Assembly: GCA_036250225.1 (NCBI GenBank)
Contig: JAPZLL010000002.1
Span: forward strand, 1,364,001-1,428,000
Origin: Cercophora sp. LCS_1
Lineage: Eukaryota; Ascomycota; Sordariomycetes; Sordariales; Lasiosphaeriaceae
Length of the DNA stretch: 64,000 bases
Direction: 5' to 3'
The notes beneath the pieces were generated by a model. The model was not told where the DNA came from, made no database searches, and was given only the letters and a program-made list of their open reading frames with translations. A program made the translations under genes and the position numbers. Of this stretch, positions 12,051 to 24,430 are shown piece after piece (within the stretch, counting starts at the first letter, position 1; every line of letters starts with the position of its first letter).

Positions 12051-14209
12051 CTTAACCGTGAATTCTGGTTCTCCTGGTTGACTGCCGCCTGATACCTCGC
12101 GTCAGAACCACATCAACTTGCGGGAGTCGCTACGCGACGGCTCTCGCACGCAAACTTGCAGAGAGGGTCACTTGCCTTGGTGGGACGCAGTAGTCAAGGA
12201 TGACCGGCTTGGGCGGGGAATTGTGGGGGCCCGTGTTGTAACGAGGTAGTGCTGAGGAAGTGACAGTCCAAGGAGCACGATGATGTCCTCAGGGCGCTGA
12301 TGGAAACAGGTGACGAGAGCAGTGAAAAGTTTGGGCAGCGTGTGAGATAGGGGCGGTGAAGGCCTCTGTTGGTGTTCCAGAAAGTCAAGGGTGGAAGAGT
12401 AAGAGTCGGGGACGATGACGGAACATGGTCTGGAGGCCCCGTTCGCCTACTGATATATAAAAGGAACTCAGCACAGCTGCCTCTTCCTGCGCGAATCGCC
12501 AAATGCAAACCTTGCTCACACGAACTTGTCGGAGGGCGAGGGAAGCCACGCCTTGGCTGACCACTGCCCGTCGTCAGAAGCAATTGTACGATTTTGAGGA
12601 ACAACTAACAGAGGAGGAACGAGTAGGTACCTTGTCTGGATTGGCATGGGAGGTGTTTAGAACAGAAAAGCCTGGGGGGTGCGGAGTAGAAAACGAAGGC
12701 TGTGAAGGCTTTCTTGAAGCATGCGCCTTCTGTCGGTGGCTTTCTGCCCGGCCAGCAGCTTGCTCTTGAGGGCCGGGTAGGGGGGTTGGAGCTGCATCGA
12801 TGATGGGTGCGGCACCGGCAACAAGCAGCGGGTACCCCTTGGTGAGCCTGGGAAGTGACGGCCCGGAAAGAGATGGCAAGATACGGTACCGCTCCCTCTG
12901 TCAATGGTTCAGGCGCCCGAAGGACGGCCGAGTGGCGCGAACGGATTGAGACCGTCACTTGACGGGGGTTCCCTGGTGCACGGGAGCGGCGAGATATGGA
13001 TGTGTAGCGGGTCGGTAATGATAGAGCGCGAGCACTGCATCGATCTGGAAGCTAGGGCCAAAGGGAGAACGGGAGGACCGACGGGACGATCCAATTCTGC
13101 TGTGCAACCTGGCTTGTAGCCTCCAGTAAGGTAGGCATTGCTTTGAGTGGCAGGGCGTAGGAAGACCCCTCGGACCGGGTTGATCGAAGAAGGAGCCCGA
13201 GATCCACCTGGCCTGGACCGAAAGCGTCAACGGGCATCGGGTGAGAAGGAGAGGAGATAAAAATGCAGAAAAAGACGGGTCTAGCATCCTGCTACAGAGC
13301 TTCTAGCCTAGGTACTTTGTCCCGCATCGTCCCCCAGCCTGGCAAAGTTGCCATTCGGGTCAGGAAATCCTGAAAGGTGGAGGCATGAATGCACATGCTT
13401 GCTCACGCGCACAAACGCGAATGCAGCTGATCCCAGAACGGTACTTCCCACATAGCCAAGAGCCCCGTATGTCCCCGCCATATTTTTCTTGGGAGTGGAA
13501 GGCAGGAAGGAAAGGTCGAGGGGGGATCGGAAGAGAGGGGAACAGGCGGGCAACCGCGAATTGGATGTGGATACTCCTGGATATGCGGACATTCCCGATT
13601 CGTCTTCGGTCATGTTCAGCTGGAAAGGTCACCGGCAGTCGATGGGAAGAAAGCTGTATGAAGAAGAAAAGAAAACGCAGAGCTGTAACACACGGAAATG
13701 GCAGCCACAATCCTGGAGGTTGGAAAAGAAAGAAAAGCTGCCTGGGACATGGGAACCGCTTGGGCGGGTGGGGTGCGGTGTTACGATCTGTTGGATGCGA
13801 CGCCTTCCTCGTTCGGGTTAGCGCGGACCATGACAGACCACCCCAGCGTTGAGCACCTCGGGCAGCCCACCACCTTCACAACTGTGGGGATCTTCCAATA
13901 AGCGGAGGACATCTTGGTCAACGAAGCACACGGCGCTCCTGGCACAGTCCCGACGAATTGGGCTTCAACAGTTTCTTCATGTTCTTTGTAGACACACCCA
14001 AGGTACGTACGTCTATACGCCCTAGTTTGTCCGTCTGCTCTGCGAACTGTGCGCAGCAGTGGCGCGTCCCGATGCCAGCGAGCTAGCGTCTCGTGCATGC
14101 CAGCGAACCCGGAGAAGGGCTTGATCATCTGTTTTGGTGCGCGTGCATCGAAGCTGCATCGCAAGTGAATCACTTCCCTGCACCCCAATCGCCTCGATCC
14201 AATCAATTC
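12051..14209. other. Intergenic region between TauD-like gene and regulator
   Basis: This stretch holds the upstream region of the dioxygenase gene and the downstream region of the Zn2Cys6 gene. Open frames on both strands (for example 13385-13852 + and 13781-14206 -) lack recognisable motifs and splice continuity. A TATATAAAA element at 12454-12462 is the only promoter-like feature I see. Confidence 0.5.
12454..12462 (+). promoter_or_regulatory. TATA-like element
   Basis: The sequence TATATAAAA lies about 400 nt upstream of the dioxygenase start codon. As written it points to the plus strand, where no gene is recognised downstream. The TATATA core is palindromic and could serve the minus-strand gene. 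Evidence is sequence resemblance only. Confidence 0.2.
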
Positions 14210-17200
14210 CTAGGTCATGATCCGGGGTTGCCAATTCGGCTCAAAGAGCTGGCTGACATAGTAGTATTCATTCTCATACTCCTCTCCTTGCCATAGGTCT
14301 TGCCATTGTCGATCTGCAAGTAGAGCGAGAACGCACACGAGTTAGCACTGTCTTGGATACCCCTTCTGGTTTCTGGTTGGCTGGAAAGGTCTGTCTCACA
14401 GTTTTCGGACACGAAGCGCCGGGTGTACTTGACAAATGACATTGCATCATTGTCAAGGTCTGCCAAGCTCTGGAGGTCCTGGTCTTTGCATTCGGCGGAG
14501 AAGGGGTAGATGCCCTTGTTGCAGTAGTGGAAATATGCCAGGAGTGTGTTCGCACCTGTCAGCATGTCAGTCAGATCCAACGCCGACAGGCCTGTCGGTC
14601 GGGCACTGTCTGTTTCGTACCCAAGTTGTATTCCTTGACGTTATCCTCCCTCGCGAACCGCCTCTGTTGTTACACCCTGGTTAGCATCATCTTCCTTTCT
14701 GCCGTACATGGGCCCAAGGGGAAGGCCAGGCCCAGCCTTCTGCGACTGCGGAAATAACGAGAAGGGACTCACCTTGATACCGTGTTTCTTAGCATACTCA
14801 GCGTCGTGCTTCGTTATGAGAGCGATGTTGTGCAGTAGAATGAACGTCACCAGGTAAGTTGTCAGCCATGTTTTCTGCTTCTTGTCCTGTGTCATTTTTT
14901 GCAGTTCCTCCAAGGTCTTGCGGCGGAGGTGAGGCTGGATTTGGTGGATGAGCACCGAGTCGATCTGCGCTCCCATGACGGGTGGCAGCGGTATTTTCCC
15001 ATGAAGGGGGTTGTTCTCGTCCTTGATCAAGTCTGACGGCATGTCAAGGGTGTCATCGCCGACGATTTCGAACGACTTTGTCGTCAGCCTAACAGACATC
15101 CACAAGTCGAGCGTGGTGGCGAGCAGCCTCCTCTCCGTTTCGTTCGTCGACTGGCGGCCCATGAGCTTGATGGCGAGGGCGTAAGACTGCCAAAGGAGCT
15201 TCTCCCGCGGCCCTAGCAGACGTTTGCAGCAGTCGATCAGCCCTTTCTTGATGTAGTCGTCAAAGGCTGTTTTCGCCGATTCCATGTCGACAATAGCAAA
15301 TGGCGGGATGCTGACGGACTTCTTAACTCCACCTGACATCCACGACCGATCAAGCCTGTCGCCATCCTGTGGTTGAAACCTGCGAACTTGAAGCCGGACG
15401 GACTTTCCCGTGTAGCCTTCAGTCACTTGGATGATGCGTGAGTCTACTGCTTCCCAGGTTCCAATATCATCAACCACGCTATCTTTCCACCGATTCGTCC
15501 ATTCGTGACCCTTGACCTGGCCTGGTTTGAACAACTTCACATCCGTGATCTTCCACCGAAGACAACTGAGCCGATACACCCTGCTATTCGTGGCAATTTT
15601 CTTACACGAAATGCATGGGCCTCCCTCGCCTTCTGGGGCGAGATTGCACTGCGCAAAAGTAGTCAGCTTACTGGGGATGACAGTTGCCTAGCCAACTGCA
15701 AGGTATTACTAACCCGGATTCTCTGCATTCTACATCGAATGCAGCTCCCTATCTTGCGGGTGAGGGCTGTTTTTTCTCGTTGGTCATGGTCTTTGAAAGG
15801 CCCGCGCCTAGCTGGTAGCGTTCTTTGATGCGGGAAGAGGTCAAACGTGGTCGCCCTTCCCTGTAAGTCCAAGCCATCCGGGTCGTCTTTGACCTCAAAG
15901 CCGGTCATGGGGTGGTAGCGTTGGGGCTGGCGTGCGAAAGGACCGTCACGGTTGATTGAAGGCGAACCGGTCTCGACTGGGAAGGGACCCGAGATCGGTT
16001 GCGGTCCCACGGGAGCCATAAGATGAGGCTGGGTCTGAATTCCCAGCTCGGCTACCATTCGAGGGTCTTGGGGACTGTTGTCGTACTTGGGCGCTTGTGA
16101 AGTGACAGGATACACCATTTCCTCTCTGTTCGCGGCAGGCTGTGTGGACATGGCCCGCGTTGGTTGCAAAGGGGGATAGCTTGCCAAATATTGCGCCACC
16201 AGAGAACTGTCCTCACAGGGGAACATGCCGGCTTGACCAACCGCCATCGACGTTGGGTCGAGCGGTTCCTGACCATGCGGCTGCATGGACATTACAGGAC
16301 CATCGATGGCCGGCCGGGCGGCATCATAGTCATAGGCTGTACTGGTAGGAAGTGAGTGGTATGCTGGACCGGTTTGTTAGCCCCTTTTCTGTGTCTGGTT
16401 TAAGATAATACAGACCCGTTGGTGATTCATAGCTGGTAAACGGAGGGCAGGCGAACGGCAGACAACCTGCCAGGCGTTCGCCTGCCCACCCCGACGTGAA
16501 GCCATTCGAGGGCGCCACGGCGACAGGCTTGCGGCCAGCATCACCAGCACGGATAGCGGGTGACTTTTCCTGGCCATCCTGGGAGACGTTGTCTGAATAC
16601 GAAGTCGGCATTGGAGTGTTTGTATTCAGACGGAGTTTTTTGTTGGGGTGTCGCAGCTGATCACTGATGTCCAGGAGCACATGTATGGGGAGGTCCAGAT
16701 CCAGGGCAGCCTGCTCCAGGATGTCGTACTGGTGCTCCTGACGGTTGAGATCAAGAAGCTTGGAAAGAGGCACGCTGATCCGCGCTGTAAGGGACGGGGC
16801 GTGATCTAGGATGTATCGGTATCGATAGTCGGCAGCGGGCAAAGGGGGGCCAGCAAGCCCGGTTGATGAGGAGGGCCCGAGGTTCTGGAGCACTGGCTCT
16901 GCAGAGGGGTCCTCCTGGCAGTAGGCCCGCCGTCTCTTGAGGGTATTCTATATAGCCATCATCAATTCACCGCACATTCGGCTTGGGATGGGGGCAGCTG
17001 GATAGACGGGGTGCTGGTGGTGGGAATACGTCCAGACCGGTGAGGCGCGCCTCCACAAGGCCGTGGACGGGGGATGGAAGGGGGCTGATGTATTGTCGGA
17101 AGACACAAGGGGGGTCGACAAAGGAGAGGGAGGATGATGGGAAGGGGTGTGCGGTGCGAGAACCCGGGGAGTGCAGGGCCAGCAACATAGCCTAGGCAAA

Positions 17201-17273
17201 TACGTTGCCCCGACCACATGCAGCTTGCCGCAATCCGGGGAAGACAAAGATGGGAAGGGTAGCCTCTTACCAT
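14210..17273 (-). CDS. Zn2Cys6 fungal transcription regulator
   Basis: This is a fungal-type regulator with a binuclear zinc cluster. The cluster is split by an intron (15649-15713) and reads CIRCRMQRIRC, then GPCISC, then a last Cys after 13 residues (RLSC). The CRMQRIRC plus KITDVKLF signature belongs to a Pezizomycotina family of such proteins. Exons from the cluster on are 16341-15714, 15648-14773, 14663-14621, 14555-14400 and 14313-14210. All join in frame and end with a family-like tail (YYYVSQLFEPNWQP). The upstream exon 16947-16412 is joined by an intron at 16342-16411 whose donor GTATTA is weak. The start is uncertain. In-frame sequence beginning KRRRAYCQ follows a TATATAG acceptor at 16948, and an ATG at 17273-17271 sits directly before a GTAAGA donor, which would give a one-codon first exon and a 781-residue protein. 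Target genes are unknown. Confidence 0.78.
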
Positions 17274-20200
17274 GTTGGCCAAGGGGTTCTGTTGGACAAG
17301 ACCAAAAGAACCATTTATGTAGATATGCCTAGACCGAGTATGTACTTTGCCAAGCACCCCCGGAACACAGCAGGAAGTGAGGCACAAGCCGCCGGACGCT
17401 CAGAAAACGAAGTGCTTTTCTCAAAGGAAAAAGGGGGGGAGGGGTGGGGAGAGGAGAGCATCTCACAAGAGCGCCATCGCCACGAGGTGACAGGGCACAC
17501 AAACAGGGTAGGAGAGGGACGGCGCAGTGCCAGGCGAGTGGAAGCCGTAGCCGGTGCAGCTGCGGTCTGGGGACCGGTCGGCAGACGCGAGAGCGGGGAG
17601 GGGTGAGAAGAGTAGTCCACAGGCGGCTGACTGGGCTGGGCGGGGTGGAAAGATAAAAGCCAAGAGTGGCAGCCAGCCAGAGAGACAGACGATCAGTCGC
17701 ACAAATTTGGTGATGCGCTGCTCGGCTAGCTAGCACCCCTCAGGCGCAGTCGAGGTGGTTTCCCAATCGTCGGCCGTGTGAGCGCGCGGAGGAGGGGGGA
17801 CGACAACGGCGGCGAGAGGACGCTGCGTGTCTCCCTCGCTCAGTCAGGGTCTAGGCCGCGTTGGTGGGAGCGGCTCCAACGGTTTTCTTCTCGAAACCCG
17901 ACTCGCTTTCGTTGGACCTCAAAGGGGCGACTCGCAGTCCGCGGCACCGCGCCGGGTGCGTGGCGCTTGACAGGCCCAGTTGAGGTGGTGGTGGGATCGT
18001 CTCGCGGAGCTGAACCCACGGCGCGAGCAGTGAGTAGGTGCACCTCAGTCCGGCCAGCGGCACCGATTAGATGCGAGCGATGGGAGCTCGGAGAGGTTGG
18101 AGAGTCGGTGAGAGTGAGGATGAGCCGGTGTGTCTGTGGTGCGCCGTGTTCTCCAATGGTGGCTGGGCCCGGTGAGCGGATAATCCAGGTCGGTCAGTCA
18201 GGTCGGCAAACTGTGTGATTCAAAAGTGCGATGTTGCGCAGAGGCCCGAGGTGGAGACAGGCAGGCGTTAGGCGCCTCGGTCGCTGGCTTGCTGGGCAAA
18301 GAAAAAATCGGTGAAAGAAAAGTGAGCGAAAATAATCAACGCAGGCTCACCGGTCAGGATTCGAAGGGAAAGACGCAAACCAGGCTGGACTTCTCGCCCG
18401 AGGTAATGAATGCAGGAGGGAGAGGGAGGTCGGACGGAAAAGCGATCCAATGCAATGCAAAAGTCAGCGCGCGCCCACCAGCGACGGACGGGACCAGGAG
18501 TCGAGGACAACGCGACGATGGGCGCTTTGGTAGAATCCCTGACCTCTTCCATGCTTCGCGACCCTGCCATGCGCTACCCTCCCCCAAACCCGCTTCATTT
18601 TGGACGGACTTAGTCTGCGCGCAGTGCTCGCAGACCTTATCACCCGGCCCATCCCACCCGTCAACATTCGCTCGGCTCTTTGCTGATTGATGGTTTGGCG
18701 CATATATGTGTCGGCAGTATACCCCCAACGCCCCGGCTGTCTGACAGCGAGAGACCACACGCCAAGAACCAGACAGCTCCCGACAACGTCCAGCTGCCCC
18801 TTCACAGCACTTGAAGCAGCCGCAAGGAGTTTGATTTGTAGAGCACCAGACCAACTTTACGTTTTCCAAATTAAATAAATGAAAATATTGTGGAGGATGA
18901 AGCTTGCCCTCTAGTTTAGGCCACGGGGCTAACTAAGTGCCTTCGGCTGCTGCCGGCGCTTGGGGTTGCTCCTGATCTTCTGGACCAACATGGAACGTTC
19001 TTTCCACCTTCACCTCCACCCCCGCTCCCCCCTCCTCCCCCCTTCCTGTCGCATCATCGGCAGCCCAGCCATCCGCTTTCCCGTCTCTGGGGTGTACCCC
19101 ACTATACGGTACTTGGTCAAGAACTTGGACAGGTTCCTGCTCGACAAGCAGATGGCATGCATATCAAAGACCTACGTGTATTATCTAGCCTGACCCCCAC
19201 CCATCACTTCCGTACCAACCGTCGTGAATGACCTGATAAAGACCAGGCGCTCCTCTCGAAGCGACAGCCAAATTGAGAACCAAAGAACGGCAACCTCTGG
19301 TCCTGCATGGAGATACCACTCAGCGGCGCAGCAGCTGTGAGGTCGGCTGTGGACGGAGCACGGCTCCCGCGTTCCGACCCCACTCCGAAAGGGATCTACT
19401 TCCCTGCACCAGACCACCCGCTATGCACCTCAATCCAGCGTCCATTGGCGTTGAGGGAGACTTCTCACATAGTGGCCATATCGCATAGCGGAGATGGGTT
19501 TCCGCGCTCAGAGCCACTCTCTACCCCGTATCCGTACGCTCGTTGCGAACCCCGGGTTATCCCTGCCCCTGGAGCCCATCGCACCGATGACAAGACGTCA
19601 ACCAAAGTTGCCAAACCGGGTTTGATCCGACGCTCAGGCTCCAGATGCTCATCAATGCGCGCGTCGCGCGAGATAGGAAGCCAGAGAAGAGTAGACAGAC
19701 AGGACCGGAGCAAGCTGCAACACACTAAGCCACGTCCAGCACTTGTAAGGTAAGGTTGGTAGTGTTCGTGCATAAGGTAGGTTTGATGACGGGAGATTCT
19801 ACCTTCATATTATTCATCAAGATGTAAGTCTCGCAAGTTTGAAAAATTTTTCAGGTTACCTCCATCCCGGATACCTACGTCAGGCGACAAATTCGAGGTC
19901 GTCCACAGACAGGGAACAGTGGAAGCGGTAGCCAGTGCTTTTTCTTGGCAGGGATTCGACGTGCCCAAGTCCCTGACTAAATAAACGAACCGCCCAACGA
20001 GTCCACCTTCTCTTTCATTGAGAGGTGAGAATAAACTCATGAAATTCTAAAACAATTAGTGGCCTTGAATACCGTCCCAAAGGCCTCGTTCTTTTTACTC
20101 ATCCACCTTGTAACCCAATTTTCCTGTCGCCGCTTTGGTAGGGATTGCCCGAGGGCCTTGCGACAACCTATCTAGAAAGCCGCACCCCTGGACTTCAAAA

Positions 20201-20435
20201 ACGGTATTTGATCTATCAATTGCGGCCTTTCATCGTGGCCCGCTAATCCGGCGCCCTTCAATGGGCTTGCTTGAAGACGTTGCCGAACCGTGCTGAATCT
20301 GCTCAAAATACCCCTCCCAAGGTAATCTTCTTGGACCTCATTTCCTATTTTCTTCTCTCCAGTACGCTAGCTGGAGCATAGGGCCCCCACAAGCCATGCC
20401 CTTTTCCCAGTGGTGAAACGAGAGATCATGGCGTT

Positions 20436-20468
20436 CGTGGACCGTGGACCGTGGACCGTGGGTCCACG
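20436..20468 (+). repeat. Short tandem GTGGACC repeat with inverted end
   Basis: Three tandem copies of GTGGACC are followed at once by GGTCCAC, the reverse complement of the repeat unit. The block could fold into a short hairpin. No neighbouring gene explains it. Confidence 0.7.
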
Positions 20469-20912
20469 TTCCGTCCCATTCCAGAAGGCATCCAAAAGAC
20501 AGCCAGCCACCTCAAACATGAGCCCACACACACACCCCAATATTTTTTTGCCAAGGCTTGGAGAAGTGAAGGGTATCATCGCAAATGGCCTTCTACGGGA
20601 GGTGAAAAAAAAAAACCACATCTGCCAACTGGCGGGTCCTTGGCACCGTTGTTTGATAGTGAGTGGGGACTGTGTGCGGCAGTTCACAACGGGTATGTAT
20701 GCAAGACACTCTGCAGACATGGAAGGCAGCCTGGTTGACAAAGCGCTTCGTCACGACGTTGCTTGTGGAAACCCCCGGCATGACCAACTTGGGAGTTGTG
20801 GTTCCATCTACTCACACAGCCCACAGTCCGGGGACCCAATTGCGCGAGGCCGTCTACGTTGGTCTTACTCTGTCTCATCTCTTGGGTGATAATTGTCGAG
20901 GCAGAGCACAAT

Positions 20913-20928
20913 CCCCCCCCCCCCCCCC
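20913..20928 (+). repeat. Poly-C tract (16 nt)
   Basis: An uninterrupted run of 16 C residues lies in gene-free DNA. Its length may be unreliable because such runs are prone to sequencing error. Confidence 0.85.
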
Positions 20929-22630
20929 GGCATCGCGGTCTTGCATGGTCTATCGGAAGCCGGAAGGTTTGGAGTGTAGCCCCAACTGTTTCGTGGGAGC
21001 GTGAAGATCCTCTATCCTTCCGGGCCCTCATCCGGGGTTGTTTGCATAGATTTGGGATGAGAGCCAGGCGGTGTCAGATTGACATGCAGCCAACGCATTG
21101 TGATGGTGTGGGGAAAAGATGGGAAGCGGTGTGCAGTTGGACTTGGGCATCGTCCCATTTTGTCCCGAACAGCCCTGGGCCGTGAATCGGGCACTCCCTC
21201 CGTCATCACCCTCTCACACATTGCAAGGGCCCTGAGTTGACCGACGTAGGTGAAGTCTCATCGAGTCCTGACCGGTCAAAGACGGTCCACAGGAGGAGCC
21301 CACTCCGCTGTGGCACAACAACCACTCACCAACAACCTCCAAAGTTCGAGTCACCGACCAAGCCACCGGCATCCGCTTCCCCGCACCCGGCATGGCTTCC
21401 TCGCCGGTCAACGTCCATAATCAACCATTGACACAGGGTCACGGTGACTGCCAATCCTCATGGCTCAACGGTGCGGTCTAGTCGCGTGATAGGGAGTGGT
21501 ACCGGACTGCGATACAAAAAAGCACACACCACATCCACTCCCTACCCCATGACCATTTTTTCCGTGGCTGGTTTTGCGGCCTCTCCGTGTTGGAGCCCGG
21601 TCGAGAACTCTCCGTGGCGCGGCTTTGGCGAAGAAAGGGGGATTTTGCAGCGGCAAAGGAGGAAGTGGGCAGTTGACAGTAAGGATCTCTTCTCAAGGCA
21701 GCTTGTCAAGGACCTGCTTCGAAATCTCAAACTTTCGGGCTAATGAAGCTCTAGGATGTCTTGTGTTACAATCCACCCGGCAACCCAATTTCATGAAAGT
21801 CCATGCCTGAAGATGGCTCAGGGAGGTTGTGCAACACCATTTTGTGGCGTTCGCCATCAGTCGTGAGAGTCGGATGTTGCATGGCCTTTTTGCGTCTGCC
21901 ATTGCTGTGGTGCAACGGGAGCATTTTCTTGGCTAGCACCGGTTGAGAATAGCAATACGCCCAGTGGCCCAAATTTACCTAACCCAGGTTATCACATCGT
22001 TGGTGGAGCATCTGAGGCCTGGTTTGTTGACGACGACCACAGCCGCAAAGAGCCTGACTCAACACTGGGTGAGCACCACCGCTTCACACAGATAGCCCAC
22101 GACACAGTGAGCGCAACCCTACTGCATGGGTTGAAAGTCGAGTGAATTTGATCAACCAATCAGGAATCACAATCTTTTCAAGCTTCGTTTTCTGCAGCCA
22201 GAAGCGAATTTTGTCCGCTTCTCTTCCCACACTTTTCGAAGGATGAAGGGCGCTCTCGAACCACACACCCCCTCCATTCCTTGCTTCTCGACCATCCATC
22301 TACGTTGCGCCTTTCGCCTTAAGCGGCAAGCCTTTTGATGAGCTGCCCCGATAGGCCCTGACAAACTTCACCACTGCAGTCAGGAAATGGTCAGCAAAGT
22401 CAACTGTGCCAGCTGCAGGGCGAGAAATCTTGCTTGTGAACTGGCTCTGTCTTCAAGTCTGTGTGGCCAAAGACCCACGAATGAGCCAGGCCAAGCGGGG
22501 TGCGGAATCTGCCGCCGCGGCAGGAGCGACCTTCGTCAAGAGGAGCCTGGATCCATGACATATCCCAGAAGCTGTGGGAAGGTCAACTTGAGCCAGTTTC
22601 GCAGCTTCCAGCTGGTCCGTAGTCGCCGTC

Positions 22631-24430
22631 ATGGAGCTCAATTCGGCGTCAATTACCGATGTTATCCATCCCACTGCCGCCTTCTCGCAGAGTCCGCAGC
22701 GAACCCCACCGGCTTCGATCGAACCACCATCGTGGCTGGAGTCCCAGCTCAACCCGAAGAACCGCATTGATAGTCTTGACCCTCCGAAACATCCCTCCTG
22801 GAGGGTGGACGGCTGTACAGGGCTTGCAACCCAGTACTACGTCGTACCGCTCTTCCTCGGTGACATTCCCCCGATGCGGTTCGATGTTTTTATCCCTGAG
22901 GAAGCCACCGAATCTTTGCTCGTTCGCCAGCTGTTAGACCTCAATGCCGCTTTTCACACAAAGGACGCTGACAGAGTCAAGCGGCTTGGGATCACCACGC
23001 ACATCCTGCGAACCCTCCAAGTATGGACCGAGCAGGGGGGAGAAGGCGCCCCACAGTCCATAGCCGAGATGTATACGACGCTGCCCTTTGGTTCTCGCAT
23101 CGTCTTCGAGAATCTGGAGCTTGATATTCGAAACATCAGAATCACGATTGTCCCGACGCACTATATCGAGACCCAGCTGCTTCGGCTGGGAAACCTTGCA
23201 CCTTCACTCGATGTGCCTTCGGAGGCTATCCCGGAGGCGATCGAGATCTCTAGGCTGAGCTTTGTCCAGCAACTCCACGACAGCATCTGTCTCGTACGCA
23301 TAAGACCGACCGCCCAGGGCACACACCAGGAAAAGCACGGAGAGCAGGAATCGGACAGGCTGTGGATACTCAAGGCCCTGACAAGTGGCACGAGATACCT
23401 TTACGCCGAGCTGCAGAATCTCCTACGAATAAAGCCGCACCCTCACGTCATATCCCGCCCGAAGTACCTAGTTACCAAGGATTGCCGATTTGGCAACAAA
23501 ATAGGCGTCGTTGGGTTCCTCCTGCACTACCATGCCACGGGCAGTCTTCGAGACCACCTGCCACTGCTTCGTATCCATGGACAACTCACACTCGAGGCCC
23601 AAACGAAGTGGGCTATCCAGCTCGCATCTGCTGTCCTCCACGTTAGGGAACAAGGCCGCATCTTCTACCCAGATCTTCGTCTCGACAACATTGTCCTCTC
23701 GGACATAGGCGATATAGTCATGGTCGATTTTGAGCAGCGGGGAGTCTGGTGCGAGTTTGCTGCTCCTGAGGTGAATGCCTTGGAGTACATTCGGATCTTG
23801 GCGGTGGACGAATATGCCGAACGGGACACTGAGCCGACGCTCCAGGAAGAGGTTCGAGAGCGCTATGCTGGACTTCTTTCCAAATTGCTTCCTGACTGGG
23901 AGTTTTTGCAGTCTGAGCAATTCGGTCCTCTGCCTCGCAACTACACCAGCTACAATATCTCGTGGCAATGCCTCTCCCCGACCGAACAAGAGGCTGCAGA
24001 AGTCTATATGCTCGGCCGCGTGCTCTGGTGTATATTCGAGGGCCAAAGCGCTCCTCAACACGCCGCCGTCTGGCAATCGTACACGCGGGAGCCGGATTTC
24101 GAGTTTCCAACCTTTAAGCAGACGCCCCCAGAGATCCGCGACCTTATTAACTGCTGCACAAGGGGTCGGCGAGGGGTACTCTCGCAACTTGTTGCCCGGC
24201 GAGGCAGCAAGCTAGTCTTGTGCGATAGCAACACCGACGAGGTTCAGAATGCTGCAGAGGTGTTGAGGGTAGCAAGGGAATGGTGGACCGCAGAAGTCAA
24301 GGTAGCAGAGGACTTCCTGCAGATGCGCCTGCAAAGGATACAAGAGGGTCGATGGGATGGCAACTACTACGACCGTCCCAGCCTCCGGGATGTGGTTGCT
24401 ACTTTGGAGCAATTTCGCGCTAATCTCTGA
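22631..24430 (+). CDS. Kinase-like protein with degenerate catalytic motifs
   Basis: An intronless 599-residue frame starts at an ATG. The C-terminal half has a protein-kinase-like layout. LWILKAL supplies a VAIK-type lysine (Lys248). FYPDLRLDN (residues 345-353) occupies the place of HRDLKPDN, keeping the Asp348 and Asn353 positions but replacing HR with YP and the catalytic-loop lysine with Arg350. DFE (366-368) replaces DFG. A FAAPEV segment follows where APE is expected. I see no glycine-rich loop. The N-terminal half (about 1-240) matches nothing I recognise. The protein may be a pseudokinase or a divergent fungal-specific kinase. It converges on the SWIM gene with about 500 nt between stop codons. 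Substrate and role are unknown. Confidence 0.75.
   Translation: MELNSASITDVIHPTAAFSQSPQRTPPASIEPPSWLESQLNPKNRIDSLDPPKHPSWRVDGCTGLATQYYVVPLFLGDIPPMRFDVFIPEEATESLLVRQLLDLNAAFHTKDADRVKRLGITTHILRTLQVWTEQGGEGAPQSIAEMYTTLPFGSRIVFENLELDIRNIRITIVPTHYIETQLLRLGNLAPSLDVPSEAIPEAIEISRLSFVQQLHDSICLVRIRPTAQGTHQEKHGEQESDRLWILKALTSGTRYLYAELQNLLRIKPHPHVISRPKYLVTKDCRFGNKIGVVGFLLHYHATGSLRDHLPLLRIHGQLTLEAQTKWAIQLASAVLHVREQGRIFYPDLRLDNIVLSDIGDIVMVDFEQRGVWCEFAAPEVNALEYIRILAVDEYAERDTEPTLQEEVRERYAGLLSKLLPDWEFLQSEQFGPLPRNYTSYNISWQCLSPTEQEAAEVYMLGRVLWCIFEGQSAPQHAAVWQSYTREPDFEFPTFKQTPPEIRDLINCCTRGRRGVLSQLVARRGSKLVLCDSNTDEVQNAAEVLRVAREWWTAEVKVAEDFLQMRLQRIQEGRWDGNYYDRPSLRDVVATLEQFRANL

Larger units (their letters stand above)
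17274..22630. other. Gene-poor region, no supported gene
   Basis: About 5.4 kb lie between the regulator and the kinase-like gene. The region has pyrimidine-rich stretches (near 19010-19040), a 16-C tract (20913-20928) and a short tandem repeat at 20436-20468. Open frames are short and carry no recognisable domains. The left part probably holds the promoter and 5' leader of the regulator. Confidence 0.5.

Noticed and set aside
13385..13852. A 155-codon plus-strand frame
   Set aside because: It is low-complexity and basic, with no motif and no promoter or splice support.
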